The notes: a model not told the origin generated them from the letters alone. A stretch of DNA of 64,000 nucleotides from RGIG8244 sp045639325 (GCA_045639325.1 JAZUCU010000019.1:98086-162085), one strand, 5' to 3'. Counted from the first letter of the stretch, positions 7,381 through 17,362 are shown. Numbers and translations are program-made.

Positions 7381-8499
7381 ATGGCAGCGAAACTTGACCG
7401 CGCAAGCTATCTTACCGCCAATACCGGTAACTTCCCCACAGAGATCATTATGGATGGTCGTAAATTCGTAAAAGCATCGGATTTGCGTTACGGTACCAAC
7501 CCCCATCAGAGTGCAGCTTTCTACCGCCCCGAAGGTCAGAAAGGCGCAATCATGGATATGATCACACTCAAAACCGGTAAAAACGGTCTCTCCCAGACAA
7601 ACCTGGAAGATATCTCCGGCGCTTTGAACATCGTCAAATATTTCGACCGCTGCGCATGCGCTGTCATGAAACACGTCAACCCCAGCGGTGCCGCTGTCGC
7701 TACCGGCAGCGATACCATGTGCGATGTCTACAAAAAAGCTCGTGACTGCGATGCCCGCGCCGCTTTCGGCAGCGTGATCGCTTTCAACCGCACCGTTGAT
7801 GCAGAAACGGCAAAAGAAATCATGTCCACATTCGCAGAATGCGTTGTTGCTCCCGGATTCGATAAAGAAGCTCTTGAAATCTTCTGCGATCCCGAAGCAA
7901 AACTCAACAAACAGCTCCGCGTTCTCCAGTGCGGCCCCATCGAAACTCTCCCCCGTTATGTCGGCGATGATCCGGAAGGTCTTTACAATACCGTGAAAGT
8001 CCTTTGCGACGGCTCCCTCGTGATCGCTGCTCCCCTCCTGACTCATGTCCGTTCCATGGATGATATCCCCGCTGCAGAAAGCGAAAACAAAACAGCCGGT
8101 CACCAGATCGCTACTGTGGAACCCACAGCACAGCAGTTGGACGACCTGCTCACCGCATGGTACATCAATATCTCCGTCCGCTCCAACGGCGTTGTGATCG
8201 TCAAAGACGGTCAGACTCTCGCAGTCGGCACCGGTGAACAGGACCGCGTCGGTGCAGTGGAACAGGCCATCGAAAAATTCCGTCAGAAATACTCCGGCAC
8301 AGGCACACTGGAAGGCGCAGCAATGTCCAGCGACGGCTTCTTCCCCTTCCCCGATGCCGTGGAAACAGCGGCTGCAGCAGGTATCCGTGCAATCGTTTCT
8401 CCCGCAGGCTCTCTGAAAGATGCAGAAGTCATTAAGCGCGCAAATGAACTCGGCGTGGCTCTCCGTCATGCTCCCGAACGCGTCTTCTCTCATCACTGA
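7381..8499 (+). CDS. purH: Stand-alone phosphoribosylaminoimidazolecarboxamide (AICAR) formyltransferase
   Basis: 372 aa. It transfers a formyl group from 10-formyl-THF to AICAR, the penultimate step of IMP synthesis. The protein aligns only with the C-terminal AICARFT portion of bifunctional PurH: LRYGTNPHQSAAFY near residue 36, NLEDISGALNIVKYF, CAVMKHVNPSG (catalytic Lys-His), RAAFGSVIAFNR, and SSDGFFPFPDAVETAAAAG near the C-terminus. The N-terminal IMP cyclohydrolase domain (about 200 aa) is absent and is not encoded nearby. RBS AGGAG is present. First gene of an operon with recD2, GSCFA and asnB. Codon choice is strongly biased, suggesting high expression. Confidence 0.9.
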   Translation: MAAKLDRASYLTANTGNFPTEIIMDGRKFVKASDLRYGTNPHQSAAFYRPEGQKGAIMDMITLKTGKNGLSQTNLEDISGALNIVKYFDRCACAVMKHVNPSGAAVATGSDTMCDVYKKARDCDARAAFGSVIAFNRTVDAETAKEIMSTFAECVVAPGFDKEALEIFCDPEAKLNKQLRVLQCGPIETLPRYVGDDPEGLYNTVKVLCDGSLVIAAPLLTHVRSMDDIPAAESENKTAGHQIATVEPTAQQLDDLLTAWYINISVRSNGVVIVKDGQTLAVGTGEQDRVGAVEQAIEKFRQKYSGTGTLEGAAMSSDGFFPFPDAVETAAAAGIRAIVSPAGSLKDAEVIKRANELGVALRHAPERVFSHH

Positions 8500-8527
8500 T
8501 CACTGCATTATCGGGTAAAATAATATC

Positions 8528-10729
8528 ATGGATGACCGGGTGAATACGAACACTTCAAGCAGTTCTTCCCCGGTCACGCATACCATTGCCGGGGAGATCG
8601 AAAAGGTCTTGTATTCCTCCGACGATGCCTCTTATTGCGTAGTCCGGTTCCTCGATGAAGATGGAAATCAGGTCTGCGCCAGGGGTGCGCTCGGTGGAAT
8701 CGCTCCCGGTCAACATGTGGTCTTCACCGGACGCTGGGAGACTCACAAAGAGTATGGACGCCAGCTGAAGGTGGAAAATTATTCCGTCACTCCCCCTGTC
8801 ACGGCGGAAGGCATACAGCGTTATCTTGCAAGCGGGGTATTGCCTGGAATCGGGGAAAAAACGGCAAAGCTCATTGTCGATCACTTCGGCAGAGAAACAT
8901 TACACATTCTTGATACTGCCCCGAAAAAACTCCGGGATATTCCCGGTCTGGGCAAAAAGAAAGTCGATGCCATTCGCAAAGCATGGCAGGAAAACAATGA
9001 CCGCCGCACCTTACGGCTTCAACTGGAAAGTTTCGGCATTACACCCGCCTATTTCAAGCGGATCACGGAATGTTACGGCGACGAAGCAGCAGAAAAGATC
9101 CGGGAAAATCCCTATCGCCTTGCCACCGACGTCAAAGGCATCGGATTTCTGCTAGCTGACCGCATTGCTGAAAAAGCCGGGATCGGCAAAAATGATCCCA
9201 AGCGCATGGATGCCGGGATTGCTTATTCATTCAGCCAGATGAAACTTTCCGGTCATATCTGTATGCCGGAAGATGAATTTATTTCTTACATCAGCAACAT
9301 TCTTTCCGTGGAGCAGCCCGTGGCAGAAAATGCGTTGCGCAATGCTCTGATTGCCGGAAAAGCTGAACGGATCCCCTCCCCGCAATACGGAAACATGATT
9401 TATGATCCCGTCATGATGCGGTTGGAAAATGAACTGCCGTTCCGTATTTCCGCACTGCTGCAATGTAAAACACACTGCGCGTTGCCGCTGAAGGACGTGC
9501 CCACGCCGCCGGATTCCACTTTCAGTCAGGAACAGATCAATGCAGTAAACTGTACCGGCGAATTTGCATTCTCCATCCTCACCGGGGGACCGGGGGTTGG
9601 TAAAACAACGGTCATTTCTGAAATCACCCGTCGCGCCGGAATCGCCAAAGTGCCGGTCACCTTGGCAGCGCCGACAGGGCGTGCGGCAAAGCGAATGGAA
9701 GAAACAACCGGCAGAGAAGCGCAAACGATCCACCGTCTGTTGAAATGGGATCCCATCAAAAAAGGATTTGTGCACAACAAACAGAATCCGTTGCCGGTAG
9801 GCATTTATATTATCGACGAAACATCCATGCTGGATATTCTTCTGGCAGTGGCATTATTCCGTGCCATCCCGAAAGGGGCATCCGTTCTCCTCGCCGGAGA
9901 CCCGGATCAGCTCCCGTCCGTCGGCCCCGGCAATGTGCTGAATGACCTGATCGATTCCGGCATCTGCCCCGTATCCCGCCTGACAAAAATCTTCCGTCAG
10001 GGCAACGGCAGCGGAATCATCCGGGCAGCCCACGCAGTCAATGCAGGAATCCTCCCCGAACGCCCCAAGGCGAATGAAGGGATCACCGATTTTTACTGGA
10101 TCGAAAAAGATGATCCGGAGGAAACGGCGGACGTGATCGAACGTCTGATATCCGACCGCATTCCCGCCCGGTTCGGCTTTGATCCGGTGCGTGATATTCA
10201 ATTATTATGTCCCATGAACCGTGGTGCAGCCGGTACGTTTGCCATGAACACCAGATTGCAGGAACTCCTGAACAACAATCCGGCAAATCAGGGCTTCAGC
10301 TCCGGCGAACGCAAATTTCTCTGCGGCGATAAAGTCATGCAGACGGTCAACAATTATGACAAAACCGTATTCAATGGCGATATGGGCTTTCTCCAATCGG
10401 TGGAACACGGCGAAAAACGCTTTACCGTCAATTATGACGGACGGGAAGTGGATTACTCCTTTGACGATGCGGACCAGCTCGTACAGGCGTACGCCGTAAC
10501 CGTACATAAATCCCAGGGCTGCGAATTTCCTGCCGTTATCATGCCCATGCTTTCCCAGCACTATATGATGCTTCAGCGCAACCTGCTTTATACCGGCATC
10601 ACACGTGCCAAAAAATTAATGATTCTTGTCGGCTCTTATAAAGCCGTTTCCATGGCAGTACGGAATGCCGTCCGTACGCCGCGATACTCTCTTCTTCTGG
10701 ATAAACTCAAACGCGAGGTCTCTCTATGA
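8528..10729 (+). CDS. recD2: ATP-dependent RecD2-type DNA helicase
   Basis: 733 aa, standard for RecD2 (5'-3' SF1B helicase not bound to RecBC; roles in repair and replication fork processing). Order: N-terminal OB-like region (about 15-90), helix-hairpin-helix motifs VLPGIGEKTAKLI (about 103) and IPGLGKKKVDAI (about 138), Walker A LTGGPGVGKTT (about 350-360), Walker B IIDETSMLD (about 428), GDPDQLPSVG, and C-terminal VTVHKSQGCEFPAVI (about 657) and YTGITRAKK. All core helicase motifs are present. It starts 28 bp after the upstream gene and overlaps the GSCFA gene by 4 bp (ATGA). Confidence 0.95.
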   Translation: MDDRVNTNTSSSSSPVTHTIAGEIEKVLYSSDDASYCVVRFLDEDGNQVCARGALGGIAPGQHVVFTGRWETHKEYGRQLKVENYSVTPPVTAEGIQRYLASGVLPGIGEKTAKLIVDHFGRETLHILDTAPKKLRDIPGLGKKKVDAIRKAWQENNDRRTLRLQLESFGITPAYFKRITECYGDEAAEKIRENPYRLATDVKGIGFLLADRIAEKAGIGKNDPKRMDAGIAYSFSQMKLSGHICMPEDEFISYISNILSVEQPVAENALRNALIAGKAERIPSPQYGNMIYDPVMMRLENELPFRISALLQCKTHCALPLKDVPTPPDSTFSQEQINAVNCTGEFAFSILTGGPGVGKTTVISEITRRAGIAKVPVTLAAPTGRAAKRMEETTGREAQTIHRLLKWDPIKKGFVHNKQNPLPVGIYIIDETSMLDILLAVALFRAIPKGASVLLAGDPDQLPSVGPGNVLNDLIDSGICPVSRLTKIFRQGNGSGIIRAAHAVNAGILPERPKANEGITDFYWIEKDDPEETADVIERLISDRIPARFGFDPVRDIQLLCPMNRGAAGTFAMNTRLQELLNNNPANQGFSSGERKFLCGDKVMQTVNNYDKTVFNGDMGFLQSVEHGEKRFTVNYDGREVDYSFDDADQLVQAYAVTVHKSQGCEFPAVIMPMLSQHYMMLQRNLLYTGITRAKKLMILVGSYKAVSMAVRNAVRTPRYSLLLDKLKREVSL

Positions 10730-11601
10730 CATCACCTGTACCTTTCGATCATTCCATCATCCCTTTTGAAGCTCCTTTTGCTCCCATCGGCTTGAAAGAT
10801 AACGGTTCCGCCGCCGGCAGCTGTTTTGCAGACCGGGTATTCGGGGAACTCCAGCGTTCAAAAGTGATTCGCGGCATGCGCAACCCCAATGGTATCGCCT
10901 ACAATCCCTATTCCCTGCAGGAAGGTTTGCGCCATCTGGAATGTCCTTACACCCGCACCGATCTGTTTGAGTTCGACGGCATGTTTCATTCCTGGAGTCA
11001 TCACGGCTATTTCTCCGATGCCGATCCGGAACAGGCATTATCCAAAATGGAAACATTCCGGAAAGACTTCAGAAAAGCATTGCGGAAATCTTCCTTCTTC
11101 ATGCTCACTCTTTCCAGTGCCTATGTCTATATTCACACAAAATCAAACCGCATCACATCCAATTGCCACCGGGTCCCGGCGTGCGAATTCCAGCGGGAAC
11201 TGCTCAGCCATGAAACCTGTCGCGCCTCCATCGTTTCCGCACTCAAATGTGTCCGGGAATATGCGCCGGAATGTAAGTTGATCGTGACAGTCTCCCCCAT
11301 TCTTCATGATCCCGGCGACTTGCGAAAAAACTCCATCAGCAAAGGACGTCTCATCAGTGCCGCACACGATGCCTTGGAAGGATTCGACAACGCCTGTTAT
11401 TTCCCGGCATACGAAATCATGAACTTTGAATTGCGTTCCTACCGGTATTACACGGAAGATTTGATCCACCCCAACGATACCGCCACAAAAATCATCTTCA
11501 ACCGGTTCCTTGAAACCTGTTTCACACCTGAAGCGGCTGCCGCATACGAGGCGTTCCTCAAGCAGGAAAAAGCCAACGCTCACATCGAAAGAAAAGGATA
11601 A
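10726..11601 (+). CDS. GSCFA domain protein
   Basis: 291 aa. The name-giving motif GSCFAD lies at residues 31-36, followed by IAYNPYSLQEGL, FHSWSHHG, FFMLTLSSAYVY, LIVTVSPILHDPGDL and EDLIHPND. The last supplies an Asp-His pair as in SGNH/GDSL-like hydrolases, and the Ser in GSCF would be the nucleophile (fold inference). GSCFA proteins are functionally poorly defined and are common in Bacteroidota and Proteobacteria. No signal peptide. Its ATG overlaps the recD2 stop (ATGA), so it is translationally coupled; asnB follows after 6 bp. Confidence 0.88.
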   Translation: MTSPVPFDHSIIPFEAPFAPIGLKDNGSAAGSCFADRVFGELQRSKVIRGMRNPNGIAYNPYSLQEGLRHLECPYTRTDLFEFDGMFHSWSHHGYFSDADPEQALSKMETFRKDFRKALRKSSFFMLTLSSAYVYIHTKSNRITSNCHRVPACEFQRELLSHETCRASIVSALKCVREYAPECKLIVTVSPILHDPGDLRKNSISKGRLISAAHDALEGFDNACYFPAYEIMNFELRSYRYYTEDLIHPNDTATKIIFNRFLETCFTPEAAAAYEAFLKQEKANAHIERKG

Positions 11602-11607
11602 TACATC

Positions 11608-13455
11608 ATGTGCGGAATCGCAGGATTTTTTCTGACGGATCACTCTTCCCCATCGGATACCATTCTCCGGAATATGGCTGACGCGATGAAATTGCGCGGA
11701 CCGGACGGGGAAGGATTCTTCATCGAAAATTCCCTCGCGCTCGCCCATCGACGTCTTGCCATTATCGACCTCTCAACCGGCGATCAGCCCATGTCGGCGC
11801 ATGACGGCAAATACACCATTGTTTTCAACGGTGAAATTTTCAATTTTCTGGAATTGAAACAGGAATTGGCGGGGCAAGGACACACATTCCGCACGAAATC
11901 AGATACCGAAGTCATTCTGGAACTCTACCGGGCATACGGACTCGATGCGTTCCGGCGCATGAACGGATTTTTTGCATTCGCCTTATATGACAAAGCGGAA
12001 AACAAGCTGATCATCTGCCGCGACCGGTTGGGTGTCAAACCGCTGTACTATTTCAAAAACAGTAAGACTTTCGCATTCGCCAGCAGTCTCAATGCGTTGA
12101 AACAGCATAACGATTTTCCCGCCGCGATGGATATGGAAAGTCTGGCAGAATATATGGCGTATCAATACGTACCCGGCGGCAAAACCATTTTCCGGAATGT
12201 GACACTTCTCCCTGCCGCCCATTATCTTGTTTTGGATCTTTCCACCGGCAAAGAGGAATGTAAACGTTACTGGTCACCTGCCGATTTGCCCATGACAAAT
12301 TGCACTTATGCAGAAGCACAGGAACAGCTCCGGAAACTGACGAAAGATGCCGTACAGCGTCGAATGATTGCCGATGTTCCCCTGGGCGTATTCCTTTCCG
12401 GCGGACTCGATTCCGCCATTGTTGCGGCGCAGGCGGCAGAGTTGGCAGAGCAGGAACTGCACTGTTTTTCCATTGCGTTCGAAGACCCGGCATACGATGA
12501 AAGTGCATACGCAAAAGACTCTGCGGAATTCATCCGCAAACTCACCGGCAAACAAATTCATCATCACATCAAAACCGTTCAGCCCTGCGATTTTGATCTG
12601 CTGAAAAATATCGCCGCAGAATTCGGGGAACCGTATGCCGATGCTTCCATGCTCCCCACTTGTCTGCTCAGTCAATTCACACGCCAATCCGTCACCGTGG
12701 CATTGAGCGGCGATGGCGCCGATGAACTGTTCGGCGGTTATGACCGGTATCGTGCCATGAAGATGATGGGACAGCTCCCCCTGCCCCGTGCCATTTGCAA
12801 TGCAATAAAAAATTGCCTCCCTGCCGGCGGCGAACGTACGTTTTCCGGACGTCTCCGCCGCTTCCTGACAGCTGCCGGGCTGCCTGCCGATGAACGTTAC
12901 CGTTTCATCATGACCCATGGTGCAGATGCTCTTTCCGCACGTTGCGCCGGGGATGATCTGACATCAGCACTCCGCAAGTCCACCGATTCCATTCAGGGTG
13001 GAACCGATCCGGCATGGCGGTATCCGTTCCATGACATGCTCAATTATATGCCGGGCGACGTATTACGGAAAGTAGACGTCTGTTCCATGATGAATTCGCT
13101 GGAAGTACGCTCCCCCTTCCTGGATTACCGGATTGCCGAATTTGCGTTGTCACTCCCTGCCCATTGGAAATTACAGGGCAAGAAACGGAAAAAGATTCTT
13201 TCTGAAACCTTCCAATCAAAACTTGTTCCAGACCTGGGTGCCAGAAAAAAACGGGGCTTTGGCGTCCCCATCGCCACATGGTTCCGCGGATGCTGGAAAG
13301 AACAGCTGCATCATTACATTCTGGAAGGGTTGCCGGAATCTTTATTCAAGCGGCAGGAACTGGAAGCCTTGCTGGCGGAACATGAGAGCGGAAAAGCAGA
13401 TCACTCCTATTACCTCTTCTCTCTTCTGATGCTCGCCCTCTTTATGGAAAAATAA
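11608..13455 (+). CDS. asnB: Glutamine-hydrolysing asparagine synthase
   Basis: 615 aa. It begins MCGIAGFF: Cys2 is the N-terminal nucleophile of the class II glutaminase domain (1-200), with LRGPDGEG and LAHRRLAIIDLS following. The synthetase domain has the PP-loop FLSGGLDSAIVAAQ at about 260-273, SGDGADELFGGYDRY and EVRSPFLDYRIAEF. It converts Asp + Gln + ATP to Asn + Glu; homologues also amidate cell-envelope sugars, so neighbouring GSCFA and envelope genes leave a modification role open. Last gene of the plus-strand operon; its stop codon directly abuts the recQ stop codon (convergent, no gap). Confidence 0.92.
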   Translation: MCGIAGFFLTDHSSPSDTILRNMADAMKLRGPDGEGFFIENSLALAHRRLAIIDLSTGDQPMSAHDGKYTIVFNGEIFNFLELKQELAGQGHTFRTKSDTEVILELYRAYGLDAFRRMNGFFAFALYDKAENKLIICRDRLGVKPLYYFKNSKTFAFASSLNALKQHNDFPAAMDMESLAEYMAYQYVPGGKTIFRNVTLLPAAHYLVLDLSTGKEECKRYWSPADLPMTNCTYAEAQEQLRKLTKDAVQRRMIADVPLGVFLSGGLDSAIVAAQAAELAEQELHCFSIAFEDPAYDESAYAKDSAEFIRKLTGKQIHHHIKTVQPCDFDLLKNIAAEFGEPYADASMLPTCLLSQFTRQSVTVALSGDGADELFGGYDRYRAMKMMGQLPLPRAICNAIKNCLPAGGERTFSGRLRRFLTAAGLPADERYRFIMTHGADALSARCAGDDLTSALRKSTDSIQGGTDPAWRYPFHDMLNYMPGDVLRKVDVCSMMNSLEVRSPFLDYRIAEFALSLPAHWKLQGKKRKKILSETFQSKLVPDLGARKKRGFGVPIATWFRGCWKEQLHHYILEGLPESLFKRQELEALLAEHESGKADHSYYLFSLLMLALFMEK

Positions 13456-15528
13456 TTACCAAGTGGATTTTTTCTTTTTGCGACTGGGACGGGGTGTGTC
13501 TTCCTCTTCCTGCAAAGCCAGGTACAACGTTGTTTTATTACGCAGCCATTCTCTGCCCCGGGGCGAAATCACCAGACAGGGATAATCGGTACCGACACGT
13601 TCCAGCAAGCCAGCCGATTCCAATTCTTTCATATATGCCATAATCTTATTTTGCTTTAAGGATTTCAATAATCCGAAACAGGCATTGTCGTCATACCCGC
13701 CCTGCACAAAATCGGCAGATCGCTGACCGGCAAGCATTTGACTGAGTTTGCCTCTGCCGAATTTACCATTGAAAGATTTGACCGTCAGAAGAATGATTTC
13801 AACCGTTGTAATTTCATGACTGTTCAAAGGCCGTGCCGCAACCGATGTTTCATTGCAATGGTCACACGTGCCGCAAGTCCAGAATTGAGCGTCCTCCCCG
13901 AAATAGGAAATCAGATATTTCTGACGGCAGCCTTTTGCATTGACGTAATGAACCATATCATCCAGCCGTCCCATATCCAGATCCAACTTCTGTTCGTATT
14001 GCGTATAATCGATTTTCAGCTTGTTTTCTTCCGGCATCAAAAGCCGGATCGTACCGGTCCGCGGACAGGATGTATAAGAGAGTTCCTTGCCATCCAGAGC
14101 ACGCAGAACCATACGGACATTCGCCTCCGGCAATGCTGCAATCTCAGCCAGGTCACGGACAGAATAACGGTGTACCTCCATGGAATTGCCACGGGCATAG
14201 GTAAGAAAACGGTTGATAAAACGGGAACGCTGTGTTTTCTCTTCCACATGCTTTTTCTGTAATTCCTTCCAATCCTCCCGAAACATCAGAGTCACATCTC
14301 CGCTGCCCGTGCGGTTATAGCTCCGTTCCACATAACCGTGATGTTCCAATGCAGATAAGGCGGCCGTGACCTGCCCTTCATTTTTCGCTTCCGTGATCTG
14401 TTCGCAAAGATCACTGCGCGTGATTTCAATATCCGGCGAACCATTCTTTTTGAAAATGGAAAGAAGACGCCGATAGACTGCCTGAATCACTTCTTTCGGC
14501 GGATTGTTCATCTCAATCAGAAATTCCTGCACAAAACGGTCGGCGTAGGATGACAAAAGAATACATTCCGCCGGTTCTCCGTCACGCCCCGCACGCCCGG
14601 CTTCCTGATAATACGCTTCCACCGAACCGGGAATATTATAATGGATCACACGCCGCACATCACTGCGGTCGATACCCATACCGAATGCATTGGTTGCCAC
14701 AAGGACCGGCGTTTTTTCTTCCATAAACCGGTTCTGCGCTTCCGTGCGCTGCTCATCCGTCATGCCGCCATGATAGCCGATGCAACCGAAAAGATCACGA
14801 ATCTGCTCAACGGCTTTCCGCGTGGAAGTATAGATGATCGTCGTTTTCTCATCCGCCAGCAATTTGGTAAGCTGTCTGTTTTTTGCTTCCGCGCCGGATG
14901 CCTCGATGACCGAAAAGGCAAGATTCGGCCGCTTGAATCCGGCAACGCATAATGACATGTTCGGACGATGCAGTTGCGTGATAATGTCGTCCCGGACTTT
15001 CTTCGTTGCCGTCGCCGTAAACGCACACACCTGAGGAATGGAAAAGGCATCCGCCACTTCCCCGAGCCGCATATAAGACGGACGGAAATCATGTCCCCAT
15101 TGACTGATACAGTGCGCTTCATCCACCACCAGAATATGGGGCGGCATCGACCGGAGAAATTCCTGAAATGCCGGTGCCTGAAAACGCTCCGGTGCAACAT
15201 ACAAAAGTTTGATCACGCCCTGCGCCGCCTGCTGGAGAATCTTGTACTGCTCCATGGGCGGCACGGTTGTGTTAATATAGGCGGCAGGGATATTTTTCGC
15301 AACCAGGGCATCAACCTGGTCTTTCATCAGAGAAATCAGCGGGGATACAATCAAGCCGTATCCTTCCGACATCAGAACCGGCAGCTGGTAACACAAGGAT
15401 TTCCCCGCACCGGTAGGCATGACCACGCACAGATCCTCCCCATTGTAAATACGGTCCACCACTTCCTGCTGGTTATCCAGAAAGGAGCGGTAATGAAAAA
15501 AGTGATTCAGTGCGGAGAGACTGTCCAT
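13456..15528 (-). CDS. recQ: ATP-dependent DNA helicase RecQ
   Basis: 690 aa from MDSLSALNHFFHY. Walker A MPTGAGKS (37-44), DEAH box VVDEAHCISQWGHDFRP (about 134-150), helicase C-terminal domain with QEAGRAGRDGEP, a Zn-binding RQC region with Cys residues around 528-556 (CGTCDHC), then a winged-helix RQC segment. No HRDC domain is evident; the C-terminus is a basic tail. The start at 15528 was chosen over a longer in-frame start at 15705 because the latter would run through the M50 gene and lacks family similarity. It lies 2 bp after the M50 stop, so it is translationally coupled. Confidence 0.95.
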   Translation of the reverse strand: MDSLSALNHFFHYRSFLDNQQEVVDRIYNGEDLCVVMPTGAGKSLCYQLPVLMSEGYGLIVSPLISLMKDQVDALVAKNIPAAYINTTVPPMEQYKILQQAAQGVIKLLYVAPERFQAPAFQEFLRSMPPHILVVDEAHCISQWGHDFRPSYMRLGEVADAFSIPQVCAFTATATKKVRDDIITQLHRPNMSLCVAGFKRPNLAFSVIEASGAEAKNRQLTKLLADEKTTIIYTSTRKAVEQIRDLFGCIGYHGGMTDEQRTEAQNRFMEEKTPVLVATNAFGMGIDRSDVRRVIHYNIPGSVEAYYQEAGRAGRDGEPAECILLSSYADRFVQEFLIEMNNPPKEVIQAVYRRLLSIFKKNGSPDIEITRSDLCEQITEAKNEGQVTAALSALEHHGYVERSYNRTGSGDVTLMFREDWKELQKKHVEEKTQRSRFINRFLTYARGNSMEVHRYSVRDLAEIAALPEANVRMVLRALDGKELSYTSCPRTGTIRLLMPEENKLKIDYTQYEQKLDLDMGRLDDMVHYVNAKGCRQKYLISYFGEDAQFWTCGTCDHCNETSVAARPLNSHEITTVEIILLTVKSFNGKFGRGKLSQMLAGQRSADFVQGGYDDNACFGLLKSLKQNKIMAYMKELESAGLLERVGTDYPCLVISPRGREWLRNKTTLYLALQEEEDTPRPSRKKKKSTW

Positions 15529-15530
15529 AA

Positions 15531-16181
15531 TCAATTCAGAAGCATATAGAAAACACCATACGCCGTTTTCATGATCATCATGCCGAATGTGAATAAATAA
15601 TGCAAACAGAAAAATGCCGCAAAAATCAGAAAGATCAGGATCCCTTTCAATGTCTCCGAGGATCCATCCGCCATTTTCGGGAAGAGCGCACGTGCCACCG
15701 CCCAACTGTCAAGCCCCGGCGCAGGAATCAGATTCAACAGCATCAATACAATATTGTATACGCCGAAAAGAAAGAGTAAAAGCAGCAAATTCACCATCGC
15801 AGAACCCGGTTTGTCCGGTCCCATAACCTGAAGCACACCGAACAGACAGTATGAAATCAGGGCAAGCATGAAATTCGCAAACGGGCCCGCAAGTGATACC
15901 AGCAGCGGTCCGAACGGAGTCTTCGTCCGCAACCGCTGTTCATTCACCGGAACCGCACCCCACGCAATCCCGAGAAAAAGAAACATGATGATCGACATTA
16001 TCCCCATCTGTTTCAACGGATTCAACGTAAGGTGTCCGCGATCCGCTGCCGTGTTGTCCCCCAGAAGCAATGCCGCATACGCATGACAGAATTCATGCAG
16101 GCAGATGGAAAAGACAACGACAAGGACGATCAGGAAAAATTCCTGCGGTGAAGTCCATAATTTAGTGATAAACATTCCCAT
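15531..16181 (-). CDS. Site-2 protease family (M50) membrane metalloprotease
   Basis: 216 aa, strongly hydrophobic with about five to six membrane segments. HEFCH (in CLHEFCHAYAALLLGD, about 28-32) is the zinc-binding HExxH within a transmembrane helix. NLIPAPGLDSWAVA carries the third ligand Asp (family NPxPxxDG; here LDS instead of LDG). Length and layout match the short 'Rv1735c/YwhC-like' M50 proteins, whose substrates are mostly unknown. GGAG lies 7-8 bases before the start. Middle of the operon between pheA and recQ. Confidence 0.85.
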   Translation of the reverse strand: MGMFITKLWTSPQEFFLIVLVVVFSICLHEFCHAYAALLLGDNTAADRGHLTLNPLKQMGIMSIIMFLFLGIAWGAVPVNEQRLRTKTPFGPLLVSLAGPFANFMLALISYCLFGVLQVMGPDKPGSAMVNLLLLLFLFGVYNIVLMLLNLIPAPGLDSWAVARALFPKMADGSSETLKGILIFLIFAAFFCLHYLFTFGMMIMKTAYGVFYMLLN

Positions 16182-16218
16182 AGATCATACTCCATTTTTG
16201 TCTGCGACAACAATCGGA

Positions 16219-17316
16219 TCAAGCATTTTTGTCGTCTTCAGACGGATCTTTCGCCCGGGGATAACTGCCCAACAGACGCAGGGCGGATGTCAGTTTTTCC
16301 AATTCATTCAGCGCAGCACAGACTTTTTCATCCTTGCGGTGACCAATGATGTCGATGAAGAACTGATATTCCCAATTCTTTTCACCGGTAGGACGGCTTT
16401 CGATCAGAGACAATGTCAAGCCCTGTTCCTTGAAGGGAAGCAGGCTGTCATAAAGCGCACCGACACGGTCTTTGATAGCAAAACAGATACTGGTTTTGTC
16501 CGCACCGGTCGGCGCCGTTTCCCGGCTCTTGGCGGAGATTACAAGGAAGCGGGTTGTATTGCGCGGATTATCTTCGATTGCTTCACGCAGAAGTTCCAGA
16601 CCGTAGATATCGGCAGCAAGTGCGGGGGCGATGGCTGCAGAATCTTCGTCCTGCGCAGCCAATTCGGCACCGCGTGTATTGGATGCCGTTTCCACAAGCT
16701 CAACTCCACGCAGGTTGTCACGGATCCAGCCGCGGCACTGTCCCAGCGTCTGTGCATGGGCATATACTTTGCGGATGCGGGACAAGGGGACTTTGGAAAG
16801 CAGGCAATGGTGGATCGGCAGGTTGATTTCTGCACAAATCACCGCATCTTTCCATTCCAGGAACATATCCAATGTGCGGTTGACAACCCCTTCTGTAGAG
16901 TTTTCAACGGGCACACAACCATATTCGGCTTCGCCATTGACAACAGCGGCAAAAACTTCGTTCGGGCTGGATTTCGGAATATATCCAACGCTTTTGCCGA
17001 ATTTACTCATCGCTGCCTGATGAGTAAAGGTTGCTTCCGGACCAAGATAGGAAACACGCAGGGGGAACTCAAGAGAAAGTGCTCCGGACATAATTTCACG
17101 GTAGATGGCACGCAAAGTGTGTGCGGACATCGGGCCCTGATTCAAGTCGCAAAGACGGTCAAGAACTGCTTTTTCACGCTCAGGAACATAAACAGCCGCA
17201 GTACGGTCCTTCTTCCATGTTCCGATTTCAATCACAGTACGGTACCGGTCATTCAACAAACGAACGATTTCATTGTCGACTGCATCGATTTTCTTTCTCA
17301 ATTCTGCAAGATCCAT
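16219..17316 (-). CDS. pheA: Bifunctional chorismate mutase/prephenate dehydratase (P-protein)
   Basis: 365 aa in three parts: AroQ-type chorismate mutase (1-90; MDLAELRKKIDAVDNEIVRLL), prephenate dehydratase (about 95-280; GPEATFTHQAA, VPVENSTEGVVNRTLDMFL, and NTTRFLVIS with the catalytic Thr-Arg-Phe), and an ACT regulatory domain (about 290-360) with ESRP in LSLIESRPTGEKNWEYQFF. It makes phenylpyruvate from chorismate; the intact ACT motif suggests feedback control by Phe. RBS GAAAGGAAT precedes the ATG. It follows murB-ddl after 46 bp and precedes the M50 gene. Confidence 0.95.
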   Translation of the reverse strand: MDLAELRKKIDAVDNEIVRLLNDRYRTVIEIGTWKKDRTAAVYVPEREKAVLDRLCDLNQGPMSAHTLRAIYREIMSGALSLEFPLRVSYLGPEATFTHQAAMSKFGKSVGYIPKSSPNEVFAAVVNGEAEYGCVPVENSTEGVVNRTLDMFLEWKDAVICAEINLPIHHCLLSKVPLSRIRKVYAHAQTLGQCRGWIRDNLRGVELVETASNTRGAELAAQDEDSAAIAPALAADIYGLELLREAIEDNPRNTTRFLVISAKSRETAPTGADKTSICFAIKDRVGALYDSLLPFKEQGLTLSLIESRPTGEKNWEYQFFIDIIGHRKDEKVCAALNELEKLTSALRLLGSYPRAKDPSEDDKNA

Positions 17317-17362
17317 TTTCGGAATTCCTTTCTTAACTTTCCGTCCATATATTATCTTTGAA

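Noticed and set aside
7360..8496. 378-codon open frame on the minus strand through the AICAR formyltransferase gene
   Set aside because: Opposite-strand shadow created by the strong codon bias of the real gene; no family resemblance, no RBS.
16105..17361. 418-codon plus-strand frame opposite pheA
   Set aside because: pheA has complete CM-PDT-ACT motifs on the other strand; the frame is a shadow.
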